DNA from: Haliotispira sp965263485
GTDB taxonomy: Bacteria; Spirochaetota; Spirochaetia; SP-2023
Length of the DNA: 64,000 nt
Reading direction: 5' to 3'
Assembly (NCBI GenBank): GCA_965263485.1
Contig: CBDHHO010000004.1
Coordinates: forward strand, 2,170,001-2,234,000
The first letter of the stretch is position 1; each line of letters opens with the position of its first letter. Positions 1-7,806 of the stretch are shown here, piece after piece. Under the pieces are notes generated by a model. The model made no database searches, was not told the origin of the DNA, and saw only the letters and a list, made by a program, of their open reading frames with translations. The translations under genes were made by a program, and so were the position numbers.

Positions 1-430
1 TATTGTGTTGCGGTACCTGCTGTTCTAAATCCATTGACCTAGTATGTTCCCCTGCCATATTTGGCATGTCTGAGGACTCCATAGTTGTATTGGGGCTGCC
101 AAAGCCTTTCAAGCTTTCCAGCTCCTGCAAAACCAACTCTTTCATGTGAGGATGCAAAACTTTCTCCAGCTTATGCAAGAGAGCCTGATTGCGGAAGACC
201 AAAACTCTCAGTTTTTTGCGATCAATGATTTTTTTGCTGTTCTCCTCGGTGCTGCCGGATAGACTTGGCGAGCGTAGTTGCGGAAAGACCTGTAAAACTT
301 CTGAGGCCTTGTTCTGTAATGCAATATGGCCAATAGCATCCAAGTTAATTTCATTACAGCCATAATCTCGCAGCACTCCTGTAAGGAAATCTTTACCCGA
401 ACAGCTTTTTCCGGTGATACCGATCAACAA
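1..430 (-). CDS. coaE: Dephospho-CoA kinase, partial (cut by window edge)
   Basis: Reading the minus strand from a TTG at 430 gives a protein starting LLIGITGKSCSGKD, a P-loop (Walker A) of the dephospho-CoA kinase type. It continues with INLDAIGHIAL, matching the family's conserved early Asp-containing helix, and DRKKLRVLVF...LEKVLHPHM, matching the family's DR..L...VF and L...LHP segments. CoaE phosphorylates the ribose 3'-OH of dephospho-CoA, the last step of CoA synthesis, in the cytosol. An AGGAG sits seven bases before the TTG. About 143 residues are visible and the C-terminal part lies beyond position 1. The P-loop is slightly unusual (GKSCSGKD rather than GGIGSGKS). Identification is from motifs only. 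Confidence 0.8.
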   Translation of the reverse strand, partial: MLIGITGKSCSGKDFLTGVLRDYGCNEINLDAIGHIALQNKASEVLQVFPQLRSPSLSGSTEENSKKIIDRKKLRVLVFRNQALLHKLEKVLHPHMKELVLQELESLKGFGSPNTTMESSDMPNMAGEHTRSMDLEQQVPQHN

Positions 431-501
431 TCTGCTTCTCCTGCGCAAGGTTCCGGGAAAATATTATTGGATCATACCAATACTCATAAATTTTTAGTAT
501 A

Positions 502-672
502 GGGGATCCCTAAAAATGGTATCGCTTCGCGAGAATTGTACAATCGCTCTGCTTCTGCTTCATCTTCGCCGCAGCGGTTGTACCGTGTTTTGATGTTGAG
601 CGGATGAGATTTTGCCGAGCGCGAGACACAGCAAGCGCTAGAGAACGAGGGGAGGGCCGCTCCCCTCAATTA
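502..672. repeat. MITE-type element, beta end (left terminus only)
   Basis: The sequence begins GGGGATCCCTAAAAAT, a variant of the terminal motif shared by all elements of this family here. It continues GGTATCGCTTCGCGAGAAT and then GTACAATCGCTCTGCTT. The same internal sequence recurs, often inverted, near 24200-24246, 25770-25828, 30190-30235 and 62113-62170. No right terminus is visible, so the copy is truncated or decayed. It contains a GC hairpin (GGGGAGGGCCGCTCCCC) near 650. The apparent 61-codon minus-strand reading frame inside it is an artefact of the repeat. Confidence 0.65.
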
Positions 673-735
673 CGCTGCCTGAGTGCCGTAGAATTTCGCC
701 CTGAGGAACGAAAGGCTGAAATTCAAGGTGTATCG
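672..735 (+). repeat. Dispersed 60-bp intergenic palindrome (copy 1)
   Basis: A segment running from GCCTGAGTGCCGTAGAATTT to GGTGTATCGAAGG is repeated in inverted orientation at about 18076-18140 with only a few changes. Part of it is also present near 18374-18396. It can fold through GAATTTC...GAAATTC arms. Function unknown. It is distinct from the IS5-end elements. The remaining stretch from 736 to 908 holds no convincing gene. Confidence 0.6.
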
Positions 736-909
736 AAGGCAAGCCTCAAAGGCCCCGCACAGGTCCCCCTGTGAAAGGTTGCTGGGGGGCGGAGAATGCT
801 CAGGCGCAGGGATTCGCGCTTAGAGATTTGGGGCTGTGAAGGGTTCAAAAGTTTTAGTTGTATTTTTGGCCAAAACTGATAGTATGTAGAGGCTTCATTC
901 ATATCTTAA

Positions 910-1247
910 GGGATTTCTAAAAATTTGCTCCCGCTGCTGAGCGCGCGAAATTTTCGTGACAGCAAAAGCAAAACATTTGAGAAAACGCAAACCGTGTGTG
1001 ACGAAAACGTCATTGCCTTTACTGACGAAGCCATTTGCCGGAAAGATTCCTATTCGGCCAGGATGGGGATTTTTAGGGGCCCTCTAAAAATCGTATCGCT
1101 TAGCGCAAAATTGAGATTTTTGGAGCTGCCCTTTGCAGCCTGCCAACGGTTTCAGGGGCAGAATGTCCCGCAGTAAAGTTCCCCTGACAATGCTGCTTCG
1201 TGAAAAAAATGGGCTTGGCACGGAATAGGAATTTTTAGGAGAGTCCC
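910..1247. mobile_element. Two abutting MITE-type elements upstream of hppA
   Basis: The left end is GGGATTTCTAAAAAT at 910. A palindromic junction at 1066-1091 (ATTTTTAGGGGCCCTCTAAAAAT) is the right end of one element fused to the left end of the next. The last end, AATTTTTAGGAGAGTCCC, finishes at 1247. The internal sequence contains no gene; the open frame at 925-1176 simply reads through repeat sequence. The elements stop eight bases before the ribosome-binding site of hppA, so the hppA promoter must lie in or beyond them. Confidence 0.6.
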
Positions 1248-1264
1248 TTTAATCAGGAGTTTCT

Positions 1265-3466
1265 ATGTCCAACAATCAAATACCGCTATTCTTCTGGCTC
1301 ATACCGCTTTGTGCGCTGGCGGGAATCATCACTGCCTTTGCGCTCTATAAGTGGTCGGCCAGGCACAACGAGGGCACCGAACGCATGCGGGAAATCGCTC
1401 AGTCGGTGCGCATCGGGGCCATGGCCTACCTGCGCCAGCAATACAGCGTAATGAGCATTTTTTTTGTCATCATTGCCGCCATTTTTCTAGTTGCGGCCTT
1501 CATTTCCGATTTTCTGAGTCTGTGGGTGCCGCTGATTTTCCTCAGCGGCGGTCTGTTTTCGGCACTGGCGGGCTACTTCGGTATGAAGACTGCGACCATG
1601 GCCTCAGCGCGCACCGCTGCCGCAGCGCAGAAGTCGCTAAACTCCGGCCTGACTTTGGCCTTCCGCTCCGGAGGCGTGATGGGGCTGGTGGTAGTCGGAC
1701 TCGGCTTGTTGATGATCTCGCTGTGGTACATCATCCTCAGCGGCTCGGTGCAGGTCGAAAGCTCAACAGATCTGGTCTCCCTGACCACCACCATCTTGAG
1801 TTTCGGCATGGGAGCTTCGCTACAGGCCCTGTTTGCCCGTGTGGGTGGTGGCATCTTCACTAAAGCGGCCGATGTCGGTGGCGACCTGGTGGGCAAGGTG
1901 GAGGCCGGAATCCCTGAAGATGATCCGCGCAACCCGGCGGTCATTGCCGACAACGTGGGCGATAACGTGGGTGATGTGGCCGGTATGGGCGCGGACTTGT
2001 TCGAATCCTATGTTGGCTCCATTCTGGCAGCGGGCACCTTGGGTGTAATTGCCTATGCCGGGCTGGAAATGCAGTGGAAGGCTGCTTTGGTTCCCTTGCT
2101 GATTGCCGCCCTGGGTATTGTGCTCTCAATAGTCGGTATCTTTCTGGTTTCCAGCCGCCCCGATGCCGGGCAGAAAGAGTTGATGGGTGCTCTGGATCGA
2201 GGGATTTATTTTAGTACGGCGAGCACAGCCATTGGAGTATTTCTGCTGCTTTATCTGATCGGTCTGGAAAACTGGTTGCAAATCTCGCTGGCCGTGTTGA
2301 TCGGTCTGCTGGTTGGAATCATCATTGGCAAGGGCACCGAACATGCCACTTCGGATGAATACAAGCCAACCCGGAGTCTGGCAGCCAGCGCCGCCTCCGA
2401 TCCAGCGACTCTGATCATCAACGGTATCGGCAGTGGCATGATTTCGACAGTGCTGCCCGTTATTACTGTGGCGGTGGGCATCATTCTGTCCTTCGGCATT
2501 GCGGCGAACTGGCAATTCAACGCTTCGGGAGTGGTCAGCGGCCTTTACGGCATCAGCATTGCTGCGGTGGGCATGCTCTCGACACTGGGCATTACGCTCG
2601 CCTCGGATGCCTATGGCCCGATTGCCGACAACGCCGGGGGCAACGCCGAGATGGCCGGACTGGAGAAAGAAGTGCGCAAGCGCACCGATGCTCTGGATTC
2701 TCTTGGCAACACTACTGCTGCCATTGGCAAGGGTTTTGCCATTGGCTCGGCCGCGCTGACGGCATTGGCACTGCTGGCGTCCTACTTGCAATCGGTGCGC
2801 CAGGTGCTGTTGAGCAGTGGCGTCGGGAATATCAGTATGGACGGCCAAAGCGTAGATACAGCAGAAGCTACTTTTGACCAGTTGTTGGGTTACTTTGGTG
2901 CCAGTTTTATGAATCCGCTGACCTTGGTGGGTTTCTTCATCGGTACTGCGGCCTCATTTTTCTTCTGTGGCCTGACCATGAAAGCTGTGGGCCGTGCAGC
3001 GATGCTGATGGTTGAGGAAGTGCGGCGTCAGTTCCGCGAAATTCCGGGCATTATGGAAGGTACGGGGACACCGGACTACGCCAATTGTGTGACTATCGCC
3101 ACCAAGGGTGCGCAGCGTGAAATGGTTTTGCCTGCCGTAATTGCGGTACTGACGCCGATTGTGACGGGCTGGATACTGGGTGTGGGCGCAGTGCTGGGCC
3201 TTTTAATCGGAGCTCTGTGTGCCTGTTTTACCTTGGCAATCTTCATGGCCAACACCGGTGGCTCGTGGGATAACGCCAAAAAGTACATTGAGACCGGAGA
3301 ATACGGTGGCAAGGGTTCAAATGCTCATAAAGCTGCGGTTATCGGCGATACCGTAGGCGATCCGTTCAAGGACACTTCCGGCCCCAGTCTCAATATTTTA
3401 ATCAAGCTGATGAGTATGGTGGCCATCGCCACAGCGGGCATTTCGGCCCTGCACAGCATCTTGTAA
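1265..3466 (+). CDS. hppA: Membrane-bound proton/sodium-translocating pyrophosphatase
   Basis: This 733-residue polytopic membrane protein couples hydrolysis of pyrophosphate to H+ (or Na+) export across the cytoplasmic membrane. The family signature is clear: DVGGDLVGKVEAGIPEDDP, then DNVGDNVGDVAGMGADLFES near residues 225-250, and near the C-terminus AAVIGDTVGDPFKDTSGPS. About 15 hydrophobic segments span the length and the size is normal for the family. The segment GNTTAAIGKGFAIGSA has Ala where K+-independent enzymes have Lys, so it is predicted to belong to the K+-dependent subfamily. Whether it pumps H+ or Na+ cannot be read here. The start is set by AGGAG at 1255-1259. It is a single-gene unit between repeat elements and a strong terminator. 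Confidence 0.95.
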   Translation: MSNNQIPLFFWLIPLCALAGIITAFALYKWSARHNEGTERMREIAQSVRIGAMAYLRQQYSVMSIFFVIIAAIFLVAAFISDFLSLWVPLIFLSGGLFSALAGYFGMKTATMASARTAAAAQKSLNSGLTLAFRSGGVMGLVVVGLGLLMISLWYIILSGSVQVESSTDLVSLTTTILSFGMGASLQALFARVGGGIFTKAADVGGDLVGKVEAGIPEDDPRNPAVIADNVGDNVGDVAGMGADLFESYVGSILAAGTLGVIAYAGLEMQWKAALVPLLIAALGIVLSIVGIFLVSSRPDAGQKELMGALDRGIYFSTASTAIGVFLLLYLIGLENWLQISLAVLIGLLVGIIIGKGTEHATSDEYKPTRSLAASAASDPATLIINGIGSGMISTVLPVITVAVGIILSFGIAANWQFNASGVVSGLYGISIAAVGMLSTLGITLASDAYGPIADNAGGNAEMAGLEKEVRKRTDALDSLGNTTAAIGKGFAIGSAALTALALLASYLQSVRQVLLSSGVGNISMDGQSVDTAEATFDQLLGYFGASFMNPLTLVGFFIGTAASFFFCGLTMKAVGRAAMLMVEEVRRQFREIPGIMEGTGTPDYANCVTIATKGAQREMVLPAVIAVLTPIVTGWILGVGAVLGLLIGALCACFTLAIFMANTGGSWDNAKKYIETGEYGGKGSNAHKAAVIGDTVGDPFKDTSGPSLNILIKLMSMVAIATAGISALHSIL

Positions 3467-3475
3467 TCTCTCAAA

Positions 3476-3524
3476 ACAGAGACAAAAAAGGGAGCGGGAA
3501 TCCTGCTCCCTTTTTTGTCTCTGT
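3476..3524. terminator. Bidirectional rho-independent terminator
   Basis: Arms of 20 bases, ACAGAGACAAAAAAGGGAGC and its complement, flank a nine-base loop. The stem is bordered by A and T tracts on both sides, so it can stop transcription of hppA from the left and of argC from the right. It lies between the two convergent genes. Confidence 0.85.
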
Positions 3525-3570
3525 GCTCATCGGGAAACAGAATTATACCAATCCGTAGAAGAGCTTCCTG

Positions 3571-4782
3571 CTACGGCAGAGCTCCGACCAATGGCAAGCC
3601 GCGTTGTTCGTCAAAGCCCAGCATCAGGTTCATATTCTGCACGGCCTGACCCGCAGCGCCCTTGAGCAGGTTGTCGATTACCGCAAGCACCAGCAGCTCG
3701 CCATTGCGCGGATTGGATCCCAAGCCAATGTCACAGCGGTTGGAAAAACTGACGTCCTGGATCTGAGGCATAGAATTAATGGCCATCGGGCGAACCTGCA
3801 CAAATGGAGAGTCCGCGTAGAAACGATGATACAGGTCGTGCAAGTGGGATTCGCTGAGCTGTGCAGCCAGCTGGATATAGCAAGTTACCATAATGCCACG
3901 CGTGATCGGCAGCAGGTGGCTGCTGAAGGTCAGGGGCGGGATTTCGTTTTCTACCACACCGCCTTTCAAGCGGCCTGCGCAGTAAGCCAACGCCTGTTCG
4001 ATCTCCGGAATGTGCTGGTGCCGGTGCAATTTGTACAGCGCCAGTGATTCGTTGATCTGAGGGAAGTGAGTGCCAGCCCCGGCCTTCTTGCCCGCTCCCG
4101 AAACACCCGATTTGGCATCGATGCGCACCTGGTTTCCCAAGCCTTTCTGCCCCAGCAGGCCCTGCTCTGCGAGTGGGGCTAGGGCCAGTATTGTGGCAGT
4201 CGCATAGCAGCCGGGATTGGCGATGACATTCGCTTTGCGAATGTCATCGCGGAACAACTCGCTCAGGCCATACTGACAGCGGGCGAGCAAGCTGCCGCTC
4301 AGCGTTTCTTCGCAGTACCATTCCCGATACAGTTCCGGCTGTTTCAGGCGCAGCGCGCCCGAGAGATCGATGATCCGGGTAGATTGCCCCGCCTGCTTTG
4401 GGTTTTGCTGTTCTTCAAAATAACGCCCGACCAGCCGGGCCGAAGCAGCATGCGGGGTGGCCAAGAACAGCACGTCAAATGAATCATAAAACTCCTGCCA
4501 GTGTGCTGGCGGAGCATTCGCTGCGGGCAGACCATAAAGTTTCAGGTCTTGGCCGTGGAAAGCCGGGTAGTGCAGGGCGTAATCCTGGTAGTGCACGCCC
4601 TCTTGCAGAGGCCCTCCCTGCTGCTGATTCCGGCGGAGCTTTTTGGGAATTGCGAAAATGCTGTCCAAGTTCGAAGAGAACAGCCTGAGCTGTTCTCTAT
4701 CACAGTCGGGATGTTGCAAGAGCAGACGCAGCAACTCTGCGCCGCTGTAGCCGCTGGCACCCACCAGCCCAATCCGGAGCAT
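3571..4782 (-). CDS. argC: N-acetyl-gamma-glutamyl-phosphate reductase
   Basis: NADPH-dependent reduction of N-acetylglutamyl phosphate to the semialdehyde, third step of arginine synthesis, in the cytosol. The N-terminal Rossmann motif GLVGASGYSGAELLRLL and the active-site motif NPGCYATA (catalytic Cys) are present, with KSGVSGAGKKAG nearby. At 403 residues it is longer than the usual 310-350, with insertions in the N-terminal half. The start ATG is preceded by AAGGA. It begins only 12 bases after the stop of the upstream M16 peptidase, so it is probably the last gene of a three-gene transcript. argG lies about 20 kb away. A degenerate copy of its 5' end sits upstream of that peptidase (see 7733-7773). 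Confidence 0.93.
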   Translation of the reverse strand: MLRIGLVGASGYSGAELLRLLLQHPDCDREQLRLFSSNLDSIFAIPKKLRRNQQQGGPLQEGVHYQDYALHYPAFHGQDLKLYGLPAANAPPAHWQEFYDSFDVLFLATPHAASARLVGRYFEEQQNPKQAGQSTRIIDLSGALRLKQPELYREWYCEETLSGSLLARCQYGLSELFRDDIRKANVIANPGCYATATILALAPLAEQGLLGQKGLGNQVRIDAKSGVSGAGKKAGAGTHFPQINESLALYKLHRHQHIPEIEQALAYCAGRLKGGVVENEIPPLTFSSHLLPITRGIMVTCYIQLAAQLSESHLHDLYHRFYADSPFVQVRPMAINSMPQIQDVSFSNRCDIGLGSNPRNGELLVLAVIDNLLKGAAGQAVQNMNLMLGFDEQRGLPLVGALP

Positions 4783-4794
4783 AGTATATTTTCC

Positions 4795-7773
4795 TTATTT
4801 GGAGACCGGCCTCATGGTTTTGGGCAGCATGGTATAGCGCACTTTGCGCCGGGGAACCAAGTAATTCCGGACAAAGCCCATCAGCTCCTGCTTGCTGATA
4901 CTCTCGATCACCTGTTTGAAGTATTCTGCGTCCAGCGTCCCATCAATATCGCTGTAGCCCCAGAGCAATACCTTCTGCAAAACCTGATTCCAAAAGGAGT
5001 TCTGTTGCCGGATGTCTTCAAAGGTCTTGGTCGTATTGGCCTTGCTCTCCTGAAGCTCACTCTCGGCAATAGTGCCCCCGCGAATTTCGCTGAGCAGTCG
5101 GTCCACCGCAGCATCGAGCTCAGCGACATCTTCGGGGGCCGAATTAAACTGAAACAACCATGTGACTTGATTCTCTGGTACATTTTCAAGTTTCACCACA
5201 GCCTTGGGCGAGTAGGTCTTGCCGAGCTCTTCGCGCAGCACCTTTGTTACCCGAATTTCGAGCAGTGAACTAAGCAGATCCACTACTCGCATCAGGCGGT
5301 AGTTCTGTTTGTCGGAGTAGCGCGATGGTTTGATGTATTGATCCCAAATCAGCACAGTTGTGGCCTTGTTCTCCGGCCCGATGGGATATTCGAAGACGCC
5401 TCCCTGTTCATAGAGCAAGATGTGTCCACCTGCAACTTTTGAAAAGTCCTTTTCGGTGGTAGGCAGACTGGCAATGTAGCGTCCCACATAATCCTTCAGT
5501 TGTTCTTTGTCAATATCGCCAACAAACACAAAGTAAAAACCCTGAGCACCGGGCACCAGCTCCCCAAAGTCGCGCTGCAATGCGCTGGCGCTGTAGCCGT
5601 TAAACTGTTCCGGCGGTGGCAGCAGCAGCCTCGGGTCGTTCTGGTACCAGTGCTCTTCCTGTAAACGTGAAAAGTGCTGCTCCGGGATTGCCCGCATATT
5701 ATCATAGGCGGTGTGCAGGTCTCTGATATTCTGATCAATCAGCTTCTGGGAAAACTGCGGTGCGGTAAACGACAAATATATCTGTTGGAACAGCTCTTCG
5801 CCATCACTCCAGTCGCCGCCACCGAAAAGTGAGACGGAATGGAGGGAAAAGTTCCAAAAATTGCGGACCTTCAATGGGCTTATGTAGCTTGCATACTGCT
5901 CCGGACTAAGTCCGGCGAAGCCGGAGGCACTGACCACTCTGTTGAGCAGGTTGCGCCGCACCGAGTCAGCCATCTCTCCCTCTGACCCGTTCATGATACC
6001 CCCGGGCCGCTGTGCCGAATATTCGAAGCGGTTCTGCTCGAAGTCAGTGTGTTTAAAGTAGACTTCGATGCCGTTGCTTAGAGTCCAGTGCAGATAGCCC
6101 GTCCGGGGTAGACGCTCTTCTTTGGTAATTTCCCCGGCCTGCGGCTTATCTGAGAGCAGAGTGGAAGGTAGTCCCTGCTGCCGGGGCGCGGCTACTTGGC
6201 GCTGCGCTAAACCGTGATAACCCGCAAGCAACTCTTGTTCTCCGGGCAGATCACTTTGTTCCCTGTCTAAGGCCAGAATTGAGACATCACTGCCCCCCAG
6301 AATTCGGGCGATCAGTTCGTTGAGCTGCTCCAGGCGAATGGGAGCCAGAATGTCGTCCAAGTTCTCATAAACCCAAGCGACATCGTAGTTATATTCCATA
6401 CCGAGGAATTGACGCCACTCGAAGACGGCCAGGCTCTTGTTGTCCAGATCCTCACGCTTGTTGTAGAATGCTTCAAAGCCGGAGCGCAGGGTATTCAAAG
6501 CCAGTTCCAGCTCGCTCTGCAATACGCCATGCTGTTGAAACTGAGCAATACCCTGCAGCAGAACCTCATAAGCTTCTTTGAGATGGCCCTTCCGGGCTTG
6601 AATATAGAAGCTGTATAAATTGACGTTACCAACAGGTTCTGCTGAAAAGCCTCCCATTCCATCCACGATGTCGCTGTGGTTGCCAACCATATCGGAAAAG
6701 CGCTGACTGGCAATCAAGTTAAGTAGTGCGAACACAAGCTGCTGGCGCCAATTACCCACTGTGGTGGGCAGGGGCAGGTGCGGGCCTTTGATGTAAATGC
6801 TGATCTGGCGGCCAGAGGCCTCGTCATCCTGCATCCGGGCAGCCCGCACATCGGCTTTGCTGTTTAATTCATCAGAGGCAGGGGGGCGTATCGGTATTTC
6901 CTGCCATTCACGCTGTAAACCGCTGCTCAGGATCTCGCCTCGCTCGGCAATCGAGCTGAACAGTTTTTCAAGGCGCTGCTGCATGGCTTCGGGATCAAAG
7001 TCTCCAACGATGACCACCATGGCGTTGCCGGTGTTGTACCACTTTTCGTAGAAATCGCGCAGCCGCTGTGCCGGTGCGTTTTCAATGACTTCGGGCAGGC
7101 CGATGGGCAGGCGCTGTTCGTAGCGTGAACCTTCGAGCAGCAAGGGATACAAGACATTGCGGTAGCGCTCAGAAAAGCCGAGTGAGCCCCGCCACTCATT
7201 GAGCACCACACCACGCTCTTTCTCGACTTCCTCGGGGTCGATTCTCAGGCCGTTGAGCCAGTCGTAGAGCACCAGCAGTCCCTTGTCCAACAACGCCTCA
7301 TCGTCCGTTGGCAGCCCAAAATTGTAGATGGTGTCCGAAAAACTGGTTCCGGCATTGAGGTGGGCTCCGAAGGCCATGCCGTTCTCACGGGCGAAGTCCA
7401 GCAGAGTGTTGCCGGGGAAATGTTCGGTGCCGTTAAAGGCCATGTGCTCAAGGAAATGAGCCAAGCCCCGCTGGTCTTCTTCTTCCTGCAGGGAGCCAAC
7501 GTTCAAAGCCAGATACATAATCATCCGGTTTTTGATCTTGTCGTTGGCTCGGATGCTGTAGTTCAGACCGTTGGACAGGGTGCCGCGCAGATAGCCGGGC
7601 CTGCGGGGCACCGGAGTCTCGTCGGGCAGTGCGTTCGCCCGGCCGCCTGCGAACAGGAGCAGCGCCAGCAATGTGCTACTGCACAAATTTCGCAGGCATT
7701 TTTTGAGAGGAAACAGTTTGAGCACTTCTCTTTCACAATGGGAATACAGGCAACAGCAGTTCTGCCAGCCCAA
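4795..7773 (-). CDS. M16-family zinc metallopeptidase, copy 1 (exported)
   Basis: A two-lobed pitrilysin/insulinase-type peptidase of about 990 residues. It has a signal-peptide-like hydrophobic stretch (LCSSTLLALLLFAGGRANA, probable cleavage after ANA), so it is likely periplasmic. The inverted zinc motif HFLEH lies near residues 106-110, with the downstream acidic ligand region KERGVVLNEW. A second M16 lobe follows in the C-terminal half (NGIEVYFKHTDF...) without a zinc motif. The listed start is a TTG inside a fossil copy of the argC 5' end; a GTG at 7725, just before the hydrophobic stretch, is an equally plausible start. It is a near twin of the gene at 7807-10722, almost identical at DNA level over the N-terminal lobe and more diverged after it. 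Substrate unknown. Confidence 0.88.
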   Translation of the reverse strand: MGWQNCCCLYSHCEREVLKLFPLKKCLRNLCSSTLLALLLFAGGRANALPDETPVPRRPGYLRGTLSNGLNYSIRANDKIKNRMIMYLALNVGSLQEEEDQRGLAHFLEHMAFNGTEHFPGNTLLDFARENGMAFGAHLNAGTSFSDTIYNFGLPTDDEALLDKGLLVLYDWLNGLRIDPEEVEKERGVVLNEWRGSLGFSERYRNVLYPLLLEGSRYEQRLPIGLPEVIENAPAQRLRDFYEKWYNTGNAMVVIVGDFDPEAMQQRLEKLFSSIAERGEILSSGLQREWQEIPIRPPASDELNSKADVRAARMQDDEASGRQISIYIKGPHLPLPTTVGNWRQQLVFALLNLIASQRFSDMVGNHSDIVDGMGGFSAEPVGNVNLYSFYIQARKGHLKEAYEVLLQGIAQFQQHGVLQSELELALNTLRSGFEAFYNKREDLDNKSLAVFEWRQFLGMEYNYDVAWVYENLDDILAPIRLEQLNELIARILGGSDVSILALDREQSDLPGEQELLAGYHGLAQRQVAAPRQQGLPSTLLSDKPQAGEITKEERLPRTGYLHWTLSNGIEVYFKHTDFEQNRFEYSAQRPGGIMNGSEGEMADSVRRNLLNRVVSASGFAGLSPEQYASYISPLKVRNFWNFSLHSVSLFGGGDWSDGEELFQQIYLSFTAPQFSQKLIDQNIRDLHTAYDNMRAIPEQHFSRLQEEHWYQNDPRLLLPPPEQFNGYSASALQRDFGELVPGAQGFYFVFVGDIDKEQLKDYVGRYIASLPTTEKDFSKVAGGHILLYEQGGVFEYPIGPENKATTVLIWDQYIKPSRYSDKQNYRLMRVVDLLSSLLEIRVTKVLREELGKTYSPKAVVKLENVPENQVTWLFQFNSAPEDVAELDAAVDRLLSEIRGGTIAESELQESKANTTKTFEDIRQQNSFWNQVLQKVLLWGYSDIDGTLDAEYFKQVIESISKQELMGFVRNYLVPRRKVRYTMLPKTMRPVSK
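7733..7773 (-). pseudogene. Ghost of the argC 5' end
   Basis: On the minus strand, GGATTGGGCTGG followed by GCAGAACTGCTG and GAAAGAGAAGTGCTCAAACTG lines up with the first codons of argC (GGATTGGGCTGG, GCAGAGTTGCTG, GATAGAGAACAGCTCAGGCTG), with an internal deletion. The surrounding bases, including the end of the upstream peptidase gene, also match the argC/peptidase border. This indicates that a unit of M16 gene plus argC 5' end was tandemly duplicated and the extra argC start then decayed. Confidence 0.6.
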
Positions 7774-7806
7774 TCCGAGTATATTCCCCTTATTCGGGGG
7801 CCAGTC

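Noticed and set aside
484..1176. Small reading frames at 484-669 and 925-1176
   Set aside because: Both lie within mobile-repeat sequence and have no ribosome-binding site.
3604..4047. Plus-strand frames across argC and the M16 genes (for example 4501-5268, 7360-8205)
   Set aside because: Antisense shadows of well-supported minus-strand genes.
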